Shown: positions 13,101 through 28,300, numbered from the stretch's first letter. The stretch: 64,000 nucleotides of DNA from Lycocorax pyrrhopterus obiensis (GCA_014706295.1 JACSVZ010000016.1:4321168-4385167), one strand, 5' to 3'. Notes: a model not told the origin generated them from the letters alone. Numbers and translations are program-made.

Positions 13101-16100
13101 CAGTGCTCTGTAACCAGCTGATAGGTTTGACTTTTGTGTGTCAGAAGTGTGACTTCCAGACAAAGGTCTCCCTGCTTTGTGACATTTGGCATTTGTTATG
13201 TTGAATCAGATGTGATGAAGGCTGCAGCAGGCAAGGAGGAAGAGTGGTCAGAGCCTCCCACTCGATGCTCTGCATCTGCCCTGTCCAGCAGTGGTGTGAC
13301 CACACACACGTGGGCCAGCTTGCTGATCTGGGAGAAAATATAATTTTTATTTTGGCGAGTTACTTTTCTGTGAGCTCAGTGAGATGGATCACGCACCACA
13401 CTGTTCACAACCTGAGGCGAGGGAGCTTGCCAAAGCATGTGGCAGGAGCAGGAGAGAAGAGAGAACAGCTCCACTTTTCCCAACGAGAGCCCACAGCTAG
13501 ACTGGCTGCAGTGAAATCCAGAGCCGTAGCCTTAAGAGGGAATACAGCTCTGTGTCAAATGGAGCACGAAGTCACGTGGCAGCCTTTTGTACATGATCAT
13601 GGGCTCTCTACCCCAGCCAATTCCCCAGCCTCACATTACAGAAACATCATTGCACAGAGATTTTTACTCATCTGTGAAATACCCTCTTTGGCCACTGGTG
13701 CACAGTGGGTTATTCCCTGTGCAGGTGCATGTACCAACACAGATGGCTGTGCACCGGGAACCAGGCTGCCAGTCCAGGGTTGGTTTGTTTCCTTCCTTCC
13801 TTCTCCTTGCAAACCAGGTATTACACATAATCACTGGATAAGGTAAAAAAGTAGATCAGAGAAAATATTAGAAATAACAGAAAAGGTGCCCTTAATTTAG
13901 GTCAGAAGACTGAATATTTGGATATCTGATGTATATTTATATCTGAGCAAACTGTTAAAAGGCCAGGGATTTATCCAGTGTAAGAAGAAGTACATTAGTC
14001 TATAATGGGCTTTAGTAAGACCTTGTAACTTTGTGCACATGAATATTCACCACTGAAGTAAATGATATTGCTTTTAAAGTTAGGTACTTGATTTTAGGTA
14101 CTTTGCTCAATCGGAGTCCATTGTATCAACTTGTCCAAATGACTGTTGCTTGGATTTGGTCACAGAAAGTTTTTAGAGGGCTCCAAGGTTAATCTGCCAG
14201 TAGCTTTCTTTTCTCCCATCCCCAAAGTGACACAATAACTTCAAGCTTCCTTTGTAGTTTATGGTTTTGTCAGCACTCTTGGTCCTTGAGCTCAAAAATG
14301 TTCTCCATGGCTATAATACATGAGGGGTGGAGGGAAGTTTTTGGTGCATTTCATGTCCCAGTGTCACCTACAGGTGAACTAAAATGTCATACGTATAAAA
14401 ATATAAAAAATGGTAAAATATGTATATATCCATAAATCTATTTAAGCAGAATCAGTGATGGATGAGTGTGTTTAAATCTTAGAATCGTATTTCTTCTAAC
14501 TTACTGGAAGAGAACTCCCATAATTCACTGGAGAGTCTCATTCTTGTGAATTATTGTCTTCATCATTTAAGGAATATTTCATCTCCTGAAGATGATCTCC
14601 AGCCACTGTAACCTGTATTTGGCTCTCAGCTATATTTCTTTATCTTCCTTAATGCATATGATCTTGTGCACCTCAGTGTGGAAAATTGGATAGTCCCTGC
14701 TTTCTCGTTCCTGGAACTTGTTTATTCAAGAGTGCTATTTAAGTAAACACAGTGCAGCACCATGGCCAGCTTCTGTTTTCTCCCTCCTCCTCGTGCTCAT
14801 CACTTGTTTACCTGAGCAGCATTACGTGAGGCCCCTGGGCAGCAGCATGTGCCTCTTCTGCAGGGCAGTGAGCTGGCAGTGCCTCAGGCACACGGAACGC
14901 GCTGAAGAGGGAGCCTTTAGCATGCCCGGATGTGCACTCATTAAATTAGTGACAAAGGGTTTGGTCTGGTGGCGAAAACATGGGGCCTGGGGACAGGAGG
15001 ACAGCTGAGTTCCCAGCCTGGGGCATGTTTGTGGTCATTGTGTGAGCTGGGGGCAAAGGGGAGGGCGATTCTTCCCCTCTGCCTGTGGGCATTGGCACCT
15101 GAAGGCGTGTGGTCACATCTGCTCCCGGCTACGGGCACACAGAGCTCAGCTGGGCTGCACAGGGCTGGGAAAGGTCCGTGCTGGGGGGGCAGATGGGAGA
15201 GGATCCACAGACTTTGGGAGGCTGATATTTAATATTTTATTTCTTATTTAAAAAGGCAGGAGCGCTGGTGAATGCTGCGGTTGGCAGGGAAGAGCTCTAA
15301 GCAGCAGTGCTGTGGAGGTGAGGAGGGACCAGGCACAGGGCTGAGGCTCTAACCATAGCATTCAGTCTGGGGCACCAGGATGGAGGGAGTCCTCAAGCTG
15401 GCCTGGAGCACATGATTCCCGACATAAATCCTCCCAGGAAAAAGTCCTGTGCTCTAAAGTCAGGTCTTCCTATCCTTGCTCTGGAAAATGAGGATTATAA
15501 TACCTGACCTATCTTCTCTGAGTGTTGCTTAATATTTGAATACTGCTTTGATCCCATGGAATGCTGAGGATTATTGCTTTATAATCCTTATAATTCTATT
15601 ATTCCATGAGTGAAGTGATTCAAATAAAATTGGAAGCACCTTTTATGCTGACCCAGAGCCAAAGTAGAATCAAAAATTTTGTATCTGTAGATAGTGGAAG
15701 AAATTAAGCTCAGCCACAGAATACTTTGGGGTTTTTGAGTCATCCAGAGTCTGTGGGAATATTTCTTTATGCTAATGGGCTTTAAATGGGATCAGTAGAG
15801 ACAGGAAAGCCAGACAAAATGGAGAAGGAATTGCTAGGATGCTAATTCTAATTCTCCAACATGGTGTTCACTATGCCCAGATTTCTTTAAAGCTTCTTGC
15901 TATGTTTTGTATTTGACAATTTCCATGGAATAACGTAATTCCCACAAAAGTACTGATGCTATTCTCTGAGCTAGGCATTGCATCTCAGCTCTGAGTCAGC
16001 TCAAATTTCACCTCCATCATGTGGCCCTGAGTACGGGCCATAGGCTATGAAGGTCTGGCTAGGAAGCTTTTGTTTCGGTTCTTTCCCTGCACTCCTTTTT

Positions 16101-19100
16101 CTTCCCAAGTGTGCCTCTCTGACACTTCCCAGCAGTGTTTGTTTCTGTAGGGCAGTGGAGCCATTGGAGACGGGTTAGTGGGCAGAGCAAGGATATTTAA
16201 AATGGATGATAGATGAGCACCATTCCAAAGCTATTACTGTCACACAATGCATAGCTTAAATATCTTGAGGATATGCATGGGTTTGCTAGTGAAGAAACAC
16301 TGTGTGAGTAAAGACATTAGTGTGGGAGTGATCATGCTAAGGGCAGTGTGCCAGGCTGCGTGAGGGGGAGCAAGGGAGACCTCAGCACGCTGCGACTCGG
16401 CCTCGCCGTTTGGGGGTAGGGAGACAGCATTGTGTCTTCCTTCAGGCCTGATTTCTAATTGCTAATCACATACTGTGGCTGAGATTTTATTATTGCTTAC
16501 GAGAGTGCTGCAGGGTCATGTAAAAATCTGCTCATCAGTTTACAGGCCTGTGTGGCAGGGTATGTGTGTGGGGTGTGCAGGGTGCACTGGTGGTCCTGGC
16601 AGTGACTGGTGCAGAGGCTGGTGCGAGGCAGCAAACAAGGTATATGGTCCTTCTTCACTGGTGCCTGTCTTAGATCTGTGAGATACCTTTTAGAAAGGAC
16701 GAGCACCTTGTCGGGATGGAGCCATGGGCAGCTTCAAGGGCCAACCAGCACCGTACCTGCAGGGCCACCTCGGAATGGCAGATAAGAGATTTCCAGTTTA
16801 GCTGGCTCCTCGCTCCACCACCCGACACACTGCCTGTCGTCCCACAGCCCCCGGTGCCTCTGAGTAATAACACAATGTTTTGCTTCTTAGTAAATATCTT
16901 TAAACTGATGAATTCAAAAAGCACTTTAGATGACATTTAAAATTTAGAACCAGATGACTGAGCTGTGAATAATGAATCTTGCCCAGTAGATGGATGGCAC
17001 GTTACTGTGCAATCCTCTCCCTCTCAGTCATTGTCAGCTGAAGCATTTTTCTCTTCCACCTGGTTTCCCTCCTGTCTTCCCTCCCTCACCCCCAGAATAC
17101 ACAAGGCCTATTCAGAAATGCTTTACTTTGAAGAGCACATGCAGAGAGAAACTTTCAAACCAATCAGACCTAATCAGAGATGCATTTCTCTCCTTCTTTT
17201 CGATTCTGACCTGAGGGCTGGTTATTTGTGATGCCAGTCTTTAAAGTGGGGCTTTCTCTGCCCATCCCCACCCACGCTTTAGCCAGCAGCTGTCTCCCAG
17301 GTGCACAGCGGGGCAGCACAGCAGCCCCTGTCACCCCTTTGGCCACACTGCCTTGGTGCCACGGTGGGGGACAGCAAACAGGCAGCCCCCCCTTCTCCCA
17401 CAGCCTGTAAGGCCAAATTAGAGGTGCCACTTTCGGTGGCCAGCAGTAGCCAATGTTTTGGGCAGCACAGGGTTGCTCTGGCCTAGGGGCAGCTCAGTTG
17501 TACTTGTGATGGCTACAGCACACCTGTCCCAGCTTTCCCTGTTGGAGATGGCACTCCTTGGCCATGGCAGCTCATGCCACACTGTCCCCTAGCCTCAGGT
17601 GCGCCTCCTGCCGCCCATCACTCTGCCAGACCTACGGCCTCTGGCTGACACTGCGAGGAGGTGTTTCTTCCCTGGATGGCTGGCCCCTGCTCAGCTGCCT
17701 GAGTCCTTTGCCTGGTTTAAGCATGTCCCTTGCTCAGGCCTTTAACCCCCCGCAGGCAGGACAGCCACTGGCACAGTGTCCCCTCCAGCTCCCTGCTTTG
17801 CACCACTGCAGGCACCATCCAGCTCTGCCCTCAAGCAGCCCAGAGTCCCTTTGTCACCCGCAGAGAGGGAGCAGAGCAAGGAGGGGGTCATTAGGGGAGG
17901 CTGCTCAGGACGTAGCAAGCAGGTGAGAACAGCACAAAGCTGAATCCTGGCATCTCGAATTGAGCTGGGTCACAGGTGCCTCAGCACTGGGGACACAGAT
18001 CTAGATCCATGCCCTCTGTGCTGCGGGCTCCACACGTTAGGCAAAGGTGGATAATGAACTAAGCAGGAGGCTCCATCAGATGGGAGCAGGTGGTTAATTA
18101 GACTTTGGTTTTCTGACTGCCTTCACCCGGGCGTCAGTGCTAGGAGGGCTACTTTCTAGTCTGGAAAGGCTAAGGGCTGTCAGCTTGCTTTGGTTGCTGC
18201 ATGTTTGATCCCACTGTCTGGATAGGGTGTTGGAAAATCCTTGCAGCATATAGGAAGTCATGCTGAAGACTGTATTTAGTAGAGTATTGGTTACTTTTTG
18301 CCTTCTATATTGTCATAGATAGAATGTTTCTGTTCAGAGGCATTCTCGACATCGTGTTACGTATTATCTCCCAGTGCTGTTGTCTTGTTCAGAAGGCAGC
18401 TGTGGAAGGTGCTGATTTTGGTAATTACACTCAGATCTTTGAGGCAGAGATTATTCCTTGAGGAAGATGAGCTTCTGTGGACATCAGCCTGGAGTGACCA
18501 CTCAGAGTGGAACAAACCAGCAGGGCTGAAAGCCCTCAGGCCCAGCTCCTGTATTGCTTTTAGGTGCCTGCCCTGGCCTCCCCCCTCACTTTTAGTGCTG
18601 CACTGGTAGGGTTTGAATATGAACACCAGGAAATTCTGCCCAAGGACAGAGGAAGCAGCAGGGCCAAGCTGTCTCACACACAACTCAAAGTAGAAAAGGT
18701 TGTGTGTGCTCCTGTTCTGCCAGTTGTTCCACTAAAAGTAGTTTCTCCAAGCTAAAACCCACTGCATCTGTGTCTCCTGAAGTCTACTGTTTTGTGTGTG
18801 CTCATTCTCTTATGTTTCTTGAGACTTTTTGTATGATTCAATTAGGAACATCAGCGAGGAAAACAGGATGTTTTAAGAATGACTTTCAAACTGTATCCCT
18901 TCATTGCCGGATGGGTTCTTAAAATACTTTTTCTTTCTCTTTTTGGGTTTCCAAGTGCTTTAACACACAGATTGGAGCCTCTTTCATGTGAGAAATGCTT
19001 TTCTGCTGTGAAAACTTGCAGAATATTTGCCCTGAGTGGAGGTGAAGGAAGTGCCCTGTGTGGTCAGTGCTCTCTGGGAAGCTACTGCTCTGTAGCAGGA

Positions 19101-22100
19101 TGAACTTTTGGCTCTGTGTGGCATGAAGTAGCAGTCAATGGCTGTGTTGCTTTGTATTTACAAGGAAGGTAAATGAATATTGCAAATTATTGTTTACAAA
19201 TCTAGCTTTCACATCAAGGAGACAAGGTAAAAAGGGGATTTTATTATTATTTTCTGTTAGTAGATGTTAACAAAGTGTCAAAACTGCCTCTCCATAACTT
19301 CTTTGTATGCAAAATAACTGCAAAGCCAGACTAGGGGATGGAAAATTGTCTTTTCAGACAGTTATTTGAAGCAGTAGTAAAGTAGCACTGACCACACCTG
19401 AACCTCAACCCATTCAAGTCCTGTAAACCTGAACAAATAATTAGTCTCTGCAGAGTTACAGGAAGAGTAATAAAGCTTGGATAGGGAGAAAGCACTTAGT
19501 GAGCTAGACATGCTTTCAGTGTCTAGGTAATCCAGTGTGGTTACACCGTTCAGCTGAACTTTGAAATGCTCAGAGAGAAATATTTGCCCTCGAGTATGAT
19601 ACAGCTGATCTGACACAGGAAAGGGTGTCTGGAATAGGGCCTGTGACTGATTGGAAGTCTCTCAATAAAGATGAGGGAAAGGAGAGTTGCAAATGAAGGG
19701 ATTGTTCCACATAAAATAAGATTTTATTTTTTAAATGAAAGTTGGGAAAACTTAGCTGAGTCTTGGAAGCTGGGAAATGGCTTAGTGGTAGGTATTGGAT
19801 TGCTAACGAGCTGTGACCTTTACTGAACACAACGTATTGATTAAGGTAGCATTTTCCTAATCTTGTTCTTAACACTTATTTACCCTTCCTTAAACTTAAG
19901 AGAAACTATTGCTGTAGATATGTGTTTATTAGATCTCAGAATAGCACCAGCTTCCTACTGGCCAACTCACTTTGTACTCAAACTAAGTAAAAACACATTC
20001 CGTGGTGCAGGTAGGTGTGTAAAGCAAGCTGGTGTTGGGAAGAGCCTCAGGTCTGGAGCTGTACACTGGGGTTGCATTCAAATAAATCAGTATTCTGTGC
20101 ACATCTCCCAGAGCATTGCAGCATGGAACTGAAATGGAATTTGTTGCCATGGCCTGTGGAATGGGCAGAGCTTGGTCTGTCCCAAAGCTTGCAGGCTGCG
20201 ACAGCAGGTGCAGATGGGGTGCTGTACTTACCAGTCCCTCTAAAGGTGTTGCAGCACAATGTGGGAATTGCATTGTATTCAAGAATTAATTGCTAGGGCC
20301 TCAGAAGTGTAAATAAAGAAATGGTTTTCCCTGGCTAAATAGGCTGTTCTGCTGGATTGGTCTTAACCAGCAGTGTCAACAGAGCACACAGGCCCGCGTG
20401 CTGTAGTCCTTAGCTCAGTGCTGCTCTGTGAAATCAGGCATCTTTTGTGGGGCTTTTTTATTCCATTTGTGCTGGAAATATCAGAGTAACCGTCTCCTAG
20501 TGTTAACACAATGATTTTACTTTTAATCTTTTCTGAAATACAGAAAAACCAAAGGAGAAAAGACAGATGTTAACTAAAGATCATTTCCAAGATACTGCTT
20601 TAGCTCTTAGGGCTACAGTTCTTTTAGACAAATTGACTCCTCTTTGCAGTTCTTTTGGGTTTTTGAGGTTTTCTTTTTTAAAAAATTTCTTTCAGGTTTT
20701 TTTTTTCCTCTTTCCTTCCCCTAAAAGATACTTCTTCCCTGGTTATAAAGCCTAAGTCCTTACCTCACAGCTCAAAGGAGGAAGCAGGGGCAGGGGGAGG
20801 AATCAATGTCTCGGGCCTAACCCTCACACCTGGATAAGGTGTTTTGCAGTATTACTTGTTTTATTTTACAGTTGCCTCTTTTTTTTTTTCCTTTCACTTG
20901 GAAAGTGTTCATAGCAAAAACCTTTATTGCAACATCACATGTTCTGGAAATGTGATTAATAAAGAGCTTGCAGGAATTGAATTATCAAGAAAGAAATTGC
21001 TTGTATTGATTTACTCTATATATATATGAAAAAACTTTTCTTGTGACGTGACTTCTCCTCTCCCCACAATTCCTGGCAGCAAGGAGAAAGGAAAAATTTC
21101 TACCAGATGGTATGGAGGCAGTTCAGACTCTGTGCTGTGGAGGTGATGGCACAGGTGTGGGGCTGTAGGAAGACCAAAGGGCTCACTGATAAAAGCCAGT
21201 GTATTGCTAATTATGGCCAGGAACCAGGAACTGACTCTTCCTTGGGCTGCTACTGACACTGGAATGACTAAAACCAGTTTTGGAGCATATTCTGTTACTG
21301 ACAGGTGTGCAACAGCAGTACAGCCTCTAAACCATGTGAATAATGGACATTGAGAGCTTTCCTGAAAACCTTTAAAAGTAAAACTGTGATCATAAAGAAA
21401 GTTTTCTTTTATTAACTTGCCTTCCCTGGGAGTGACTGTGAGACCCTGTTATGCTGTGACTAGCACAGTATGAACTGTGGGAAAGCTGCTCAGCAGCACA
21501 GGTCTGTAACTTGCCAAACCCAGGCTGGACCCACCCAAACTACCCCTCCTCTCAGGAAATGTGAGGTTGACCTTGGCCTCACAGTGAGAGCTGCTGCAAG
21601 CAGAGAGTGCTTGCTGTGCAGTTTTGCAGAACTGATCCTGTGAATGATCTTCTACTTCAGTTATTCCATAGGGGAGCAGTGTCAGAACTTGGGCTAAATA
21701 TGCAGGACTGTTTTTTGGACATGCCTGAATTTTCACTGATTGTCTGCCTGCAGTCCTGTGTGATGATTTAAACTTCATGTGTCAAATGCAATGGAGGATG
21801 TAAATCTTCATCTTCCTTCTCAACCAAACCATAAAAATAAGATAATCTGGTTCATCCTATAGCTCATTGTAAAATGAGTCATATGCATGTATGTGTGCAT
21901 ACACTTTACAGGGGGCATTACTGAAATTCCTGCTGTTAATAGGTTCAACAAAATCCCTTCCAAGGGAAATAAGCCAAATAGCTTTGCTCTATCATCACTC
22001 CTACAGAGGCAGCCACTGGGTCCCAGCAGGGATGTCAGCATCGACCAATCTGTGTTTTGAGTGAGGCACCAGGAAGCACAGTTTTCTGGGCCAGTATTTC

Positions 22101-25100
22101 AGGAGAACATATGGCAGTGTCTGCTGCTCGTGAAAGGCAATGGTGTAGTCAAGCACTCAATCAGGACTTTCCCACTGCACAGACTGAGAGGGATCCAGTC
22201 TTCTCCACACTGGATTCTGGTGCACAGCTGCTCTGCATTTTCTACAGTAGCCCTAGTAGAAACTTGTTTGCAGCTAACCCGTGCAGGATCTGCACTCCTG
22301 AGCATCAGCATGGAAGTCTTCAGGCTAACAATACCCAAGACCACCAGCCAGCCTCAGGAATAGATAAATGAGTTTCCTATACAAGGAAACAACTAAATGC
22401 CACCTTCTGTTGTAAGCTGTATTTTATTTTGGTGTTGTAACACACATCATGTTGGAAGAAATTACTACAGGGTGAGCACTGTTGTTCCTGATATCCTGTT
22501 AGGATGAGGAATAGGCTAGCACTGGGGGGAAAGGGCACTTACCACTGCTCTGTCTTTACTGTTCAAACTGGCATTGAAGTTGGTTTTGGTCTGCCTGCCT
22601 GAACTTTGGACACTGCCGCCTCATTGCCGTTGCCCTGAACACACTGAGCTTGTTTATAAGGCAGTGTTGAAATAGTAGTTGCAAATGGACCTCTAGACTT
22701 GTAGACTAAATTTAAAAGTATATTACTTACACTAGTTATATTAGTTATCCTGTGATACAGTCATGTTCCTCTGCTTTATGGGATAAATAATTTAGTCCTC
22801 AGAGAATCTCTTGATTGTATTCTTTTGCTAGAACTGGCATTAATGGCATGGCTTCTGGTGACAGAGCATTCTGACTTCTTTGAGATCCTCAGTAGTTTGG
22901 GCATCAGGTGACTGTAGGACAGCAGGAACTCCACCATTAAGCACCTGCCACAGTGCTATCTGGTCTAGTAATTTCCCTCTCATTTGGGACCCAGTAGTAG
23001 AGCAGATTTCCCTTCAGTGTAGAATGACTTTGTTATGCAAGGTAATTATTTTCTTCCTTTCATTTCAAATGAGGTTTGTGTTTTTCCAGTCTATAACCAA
23101 AGTATCAGCACAGTGTCAGCTGTAGGTGGGATTATAAGCAAGAATTGCCAAAGCATATAAAGTATGGATATCCACACAGTCAGATGTTGCATGGGGGTTC
23201 TCGTCATTAACGTACTGTATTAGTAGCTTCCATTATGTTGCTCTCCTGTGGTGAAGCATTATGGATCAGAAGAGACCTGCTATCTCACGTGCACTCCAGC
23301 TGCTCCCTTCACCCACCACAGTCAAACCTCGTATTTTCTGATTTTTAATGAGCTCTGTGTGTGTGGAAAGACCAAAAAAAAGAACCAAAAACCAAGCAGA
23401 GGGAGATTGTTAGATTGTTTCCTGCATGAAGAAACTGAGTGAGATTACAGAGAGCCCAAGAAAGTTTTTCCCAGCCATGTGAAGTGCAGAGCTGTGAGGC
23501 TGACTCACTTCCTTGACCACTGTCCTGACAGACCAATACCAGGGTGGTTGCCTTTGTCCCCCGTGCTTTTGTTTCTGAGAGCACTGATGATTTCTGTCCT
23601 GTTTTTCTAGCGTCCTTTTGTTCTTGCTGTTCTGTGTTCTGGGCTCTTTATTATTCTGTTTTGATTTTGGTTTTACTGGCCATCATGGATATTTCCCATC
23701 TCCTTGTGTCTCATCTTAAACTACATGTGGTTCAGAGCTCTGACTGATGGCCCCGGGATGCCTGGTTGTGGCTTTGATGCATGTCATAGTCCAGGAAACT
23801 GAAATCCCAACACAAATCACTGTACAACCTGACACAACTCTTACATTTGTCATGCAGCGAGGAAAAGCTGTGCCCAGCGAAGTCAAAGCAACAATGAAAA
23901 CAGTGTCCCTTCCTCAGGAGCCCCCCATGACAGCACATGAACTGCCTGCGTGTGCCCTGCCTGCCTCTGCAGCTCCAGAGGCCCCTCCAGTGTCAGTGGC
24001 ACACCTGCACCGGAGCACTGCAGCTTTTGTACCTCGTCTCCCGCCAGCATTGTGCCTCCTGCATCCAGCACAGCCCTCCCAGAACAGGTGCAGATCAGTC
24101 CTGCAGAATGCCCCGCCGAGGGGGGTGATGTGTAGGTGTCACACTGGTGTTCAGAACTTACCTGGTGGTATTTGGATCCTCCCAGCCCGTGCTGTAGCCG
24201 AGGCAGGGGTTTGCAGAGCAGGACTCCTGCTCTGCTTTGAAAGCCTGCTCCATCTACAAAGAACTGACATAACTGTGGCCACAGACCTGAACACCAAGCT
24301 GGTCCTGGTGCTTCACGTGCCTTGGGACTTCGAGTAGTTGCACGGCAATTTGCAGAAAGCTTGTTGACAATAACACAAACACTGGCTGGCCTCTGCAGAG
24401 GAATATCCCAACTCTGGGCATGCAACCAACACAGCACATAAGCTTCAGTTTCTCTTTCTTTGAACCATCTTTCTGCTTCAAGTAATCTTCAGAAAAAAAG
24501 GATTTAAAACTTCAATATCAAAGTCATATACCCAGTGGTCATAAAGAACTGCAGAACAAACAAGATTTGTCTCATAGCAGAGCTGAGGGGAGGGAGTGGG
24601 TGCTGTTGGTTGTCATACTCCTGCAATGGAGCAGGGCCTGGGAAAGTGGCCCTGAGCTGGTACAGGTTAATCAGAGAGGCATTTTAAGGTCCCTACCCCC
24701 TAGCTATACCTAACGAGCTTTTACAACATTAGTTGCTTCTGTACTGCTTCAATCCCTGCTGCAAGAGAGTAATCCAGCCCCTGCAGTATCTTTTGGAAAG
24801 AGGGACGGGTTGAAGCTCTGGTGGTTTGATAGTGGACCATCAGTACTTAAAATCTGAGAACTCTGTATAGTCTGGAGGCCTTTATAGCTGTGCTGAACTA
24901 CCACTGGTCTAAAATATTGCCAGAATGCATTACTTGTCTCTGGAAGCCATTTGTTTTCATTTACTGCACCAAGTAAAACAGGCCCAGGGTTACAAACAAC
25001 TCAGTCTGTGCTGGGGCTGTAATTCTGCTGCACTGCTAAAGGCCATCGTCACTTACAAGTGCCACTGTCACTGACATAACACAGTAGCTCAGGTAGCTTC

Positions 25101-25204
25101 TCCGGGGTGGTGACACAGCACAGGTGCTTGTGTTGCTGATTTTAGGAGCTCTTTAAACACAGGCAAAACTCTCTTAATGTGAGGATGATTAAATCCTGAA
25201 GTAG
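10161..25204. other. Non-coding sequence, no gene recognised
   Basis: GC-rich patches at 10.2-11.2, 11.4-12.0 and 17.2-17.9 kb hold open frames of up to 209 codons with no recognisable domain. Two overlapping antisense frames lie at 23.75-24.44 kb. (GT)6 lies at 12921-12932 and a short CCTT run near 13790-13803. No splice-linked coding exon could be supported. Confidence 0.65.
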
Positions 25205-25375
25205 GATTGCCTAGCGAGGTTGTAGAGTCTCCATCTCCGAATATTCAAAACCTGACTGACCACAGTCCTGAGCAACCTGCTCTAATTGACCCTGCTTTGA
25301 GCAGGGCATTGGACCAGATGGTCTCCAGAGGTGTCTTTGAACCTCAGTCCTTCAGTGATTCCCTGAAAAGGGGTT
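25205..25375 (+). mobile_element. CR1 LINE 3' end
   Basis: The sequence matches the known CR1 3' region: GAGGTTGTAGAGTCTCCATC, then CAAAACCTGACTG, then GAGCAACCTGCTCTA, then GACCAGATGGTCTCCAGAGG. It ends in a degenerate form of the terminal repeat (TTCAGTGATTC). It is a 5'-truncated copy, as most CR1 insertions are. Confidence 0.92.
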
Positions 25376-28300
25376 CAGTGCAGGCACAGTAGTTTGAGCA
25401 CTGTCTTTAGCATAACAACTCCACTCTGCTCTTATTCCAAGAGGCTTATCAGCAATCTAACTTTAAAATCTGCATTTCCTGGCTTATGAGATCACCCGTG
25501 GAGGTAGATTCTCATTTCCTGAAATGATAAGAGCCCAACAGATAAGCAAAGGGCAAGAGCTCACTCAATCTGTTAGTTATATAAGCACATAAATATAACA
25601 GTCACTTTTCTTAGCATCAGGTACTTACTCTGTAATTGGTATCACTTAATGTAAAGCGTTGTTCTCGATTTTAAAGGCTGATGTAATTGCAGCTTTGCAG
25701 ACCGTGGTAGCATACCAATGCAGTCACTTCTGTGCAAAGTAAAGCACTTGGTGTGCTGTTCATGATATGTTAGTGTAAGACTTGGATGTCACAGAAATAG
25801 GACCAAATTGTGGATGTAGACAGCTCGTTTAGTATCATGAAGGGCGTAAATACTAAGACAGACCTAGAGAAAGAAATCCACAGTGCTTAAAAATACATTA
25901 CTATTATTATTATTATTATTTTCTACATGAATTACAGGTTTTATTTCAGATACAGAAATTGCTGCAGTATTAACCTAACTACCTACATTTTCATATAGGA
26001 TAGGTAGAAAATTCCACTATAAAGAGATCCTCTGCAGAGAGTGGGATGCAGAAAGTTTCAAACTAATTAATACATTTGGTAAATTCATGACTGTAAGGTG
26101 CATGTGTCAGGTGCTTGAGCCAGCAGTTGAGCTACAGTTGTAGAGCTTGTGGACAGTATCTGGTTTCCCTGAACATGCTCACCTGTGTCATACCTGACAT
26201 GAGACATGTGCTCCACCAAGCTTTGGGGCTGCTCCTGCCTCTGTTTTATTCAGGGTAGAAAATGAGCTATTTTATACAAATAGCAATCTGATTAATACTG
26301 ACCCTGCAAGAAGATTAAAATTGCTCCCTCTTCTGAGGTGCTGGCTGTAGTCCCTGGCAGCTTGCAGTGCTCTGCTGTTTCACATAGGTGCATTCAAATC
26401 TCATCTTTGTCTACTTTGTACTGAAGAGTGGCGCTTCCAGTTTCAGAGTGTGGGAAGAGGAAAGAAATTGCTGCATTCATTGTAAATGCTCAGCAGAAGA
26501 GTGACAGCTCCTGCTTGGAAAGGCAGGTGAGCTCCTCATGAAAGCTCTCCTTTGAGAACTATCCGCAGAAAAGCGAATCCACTCTGGTCTGAATATTAAC
26601 GTGGTCAGTTTTAGTAAACAAAGTAGGCTTTCATCTGCAGTGAGAGCTCAACTAAAAGGCTCTTGCAAGTGCTTATTACCAGCGATATTTGGAACCTCAC
26701 AGTTGGTTCAGTGCAGGGACAGGACACTTCCCTTCCCTGGAATTGCTTCACCATGTCTCATTTACTCAGGTTTACCGGGATATGATCAAAACCAAGATCT
26801 CTCCATCCTGCCCACAGTTGTCTCTAAGAGACACAACCTGCCACAGCTCTGAACTTCTTACTTTACCCCTGTGCCACTAAAATACGGTGCAACATCTGTG
26901 GGTGATTCTGTGCATGCAGGAGTATAGTGATGCCTCTGCAAAGCACTAGATTGGGTCACTTCTGAAGCATTTGGTAATACTGCTGATGAAGGGAGAAGCA
27001 GACCAGTTTGTTAACAGCACAGGCATTTCCTTAACTTAAAATGGATCTTTGGGAGCCTTCATTAGCTGTAAAACCAGGGAGCAGGCTGGCATGTGGATTC
27101 ATTAGTGTTCTGCCTGTTTATACTGGTGCAGATTTTGGCCTCTTTTGCACCATGTATTGACCAGTCCAGCATTTTGGAGGGTTCCCCCCACTTTCTCCAC
27201 AAATGACTAATGTATTCTTGGGAGTGCTGTGTTTTTAGGAAACGGTTGTCCTGTCCAACAACACAAGAATTTCGAGTTGCACAGTACACACCACTCAAGT
27301 CAATGCAGTTATTTCCATGCCTACAATTTAGCACACTGACAGAGCTGAAATACTGGCAATATTTCTGGATTTTGTTTTTGTGGTGAGGACAAAGAAAGCA
27401 TCAAAAAATGATTTTTCTGCTAAACTGAAATATGCCCATCCCAGAAAGTAGCTGTGCTTTGCATGCATGGGTTGAATTCATGTGAGGTTTTCTATTGCAA
27501 TTACATAAGGAAAACACATCCTAGCCTGACTGAGCATAGGTGCATAGCTTTATCAGCAATTAGTTCCACTGGTAGGTTATCTGAACAGCTGTCAGAGATA
27601 TTGATCAGGACAAAACCTGGTTTGGAATAGTGGCATCTGAAACAATTGGTTTTAAAACAGTCAGAAATATAGCTATTGATTGACTCAAGGGGATTCTTCT
27701 GGCCTGTACGTGTACAATTTTGCTTTCTTAACTCAGCAGGATGCTATGGTGTGAACTTTGTGAATAATCTTTAAAGAAAGTTTTGATAAAATATAATGAT
27801 GCTGGGGTGATTGAACATCTTTCAAAAAAATTATGGAGGGGTATAGGAAGCCAGGGTTCTTTTCCTGATTATTTCTCAGCCATCCAAATCTGAGATTGAA
27901 AACATTAGCAAGATTTAATGAGGAAGATGTAAAAAGGGCCAGAACCAGTCTGGAAAGACATTGTGCTCCTGGGAATAGGAACTTTCTTGGGACTGGGAGA
28001 TGGCTAAGTCACATTTGCAAACTGAGGCACACAGAAATTCAAAGTGGTTTGTGATGCTGAGCAGCTGATTGAGAAATCAGGACTACGATTTGTTCTAGAT
28101 CTAGGCAAACAGTCCTGTGCTGGTGGGAGGGATTTTTTCCTGGTTGTATTTTCTTCAGGCCTGTGATTATCAGCCTGCATGTGCAGGTTCAGTTCAAGCC
28201 ACATGCCATCCCATGGCGTTATACTGAACTTGCACATCAGGAGAAATTTCTGGTAGTGAAATGGTGACCTTAGTATTTTTCAGGGTAGCTAAAGAACAAC

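Noticed and set aside
13244..13846. 200-codon plus-strand frame
   Set aside because: There is no recognisable motif and the composition looks like translated non-coding DNA.
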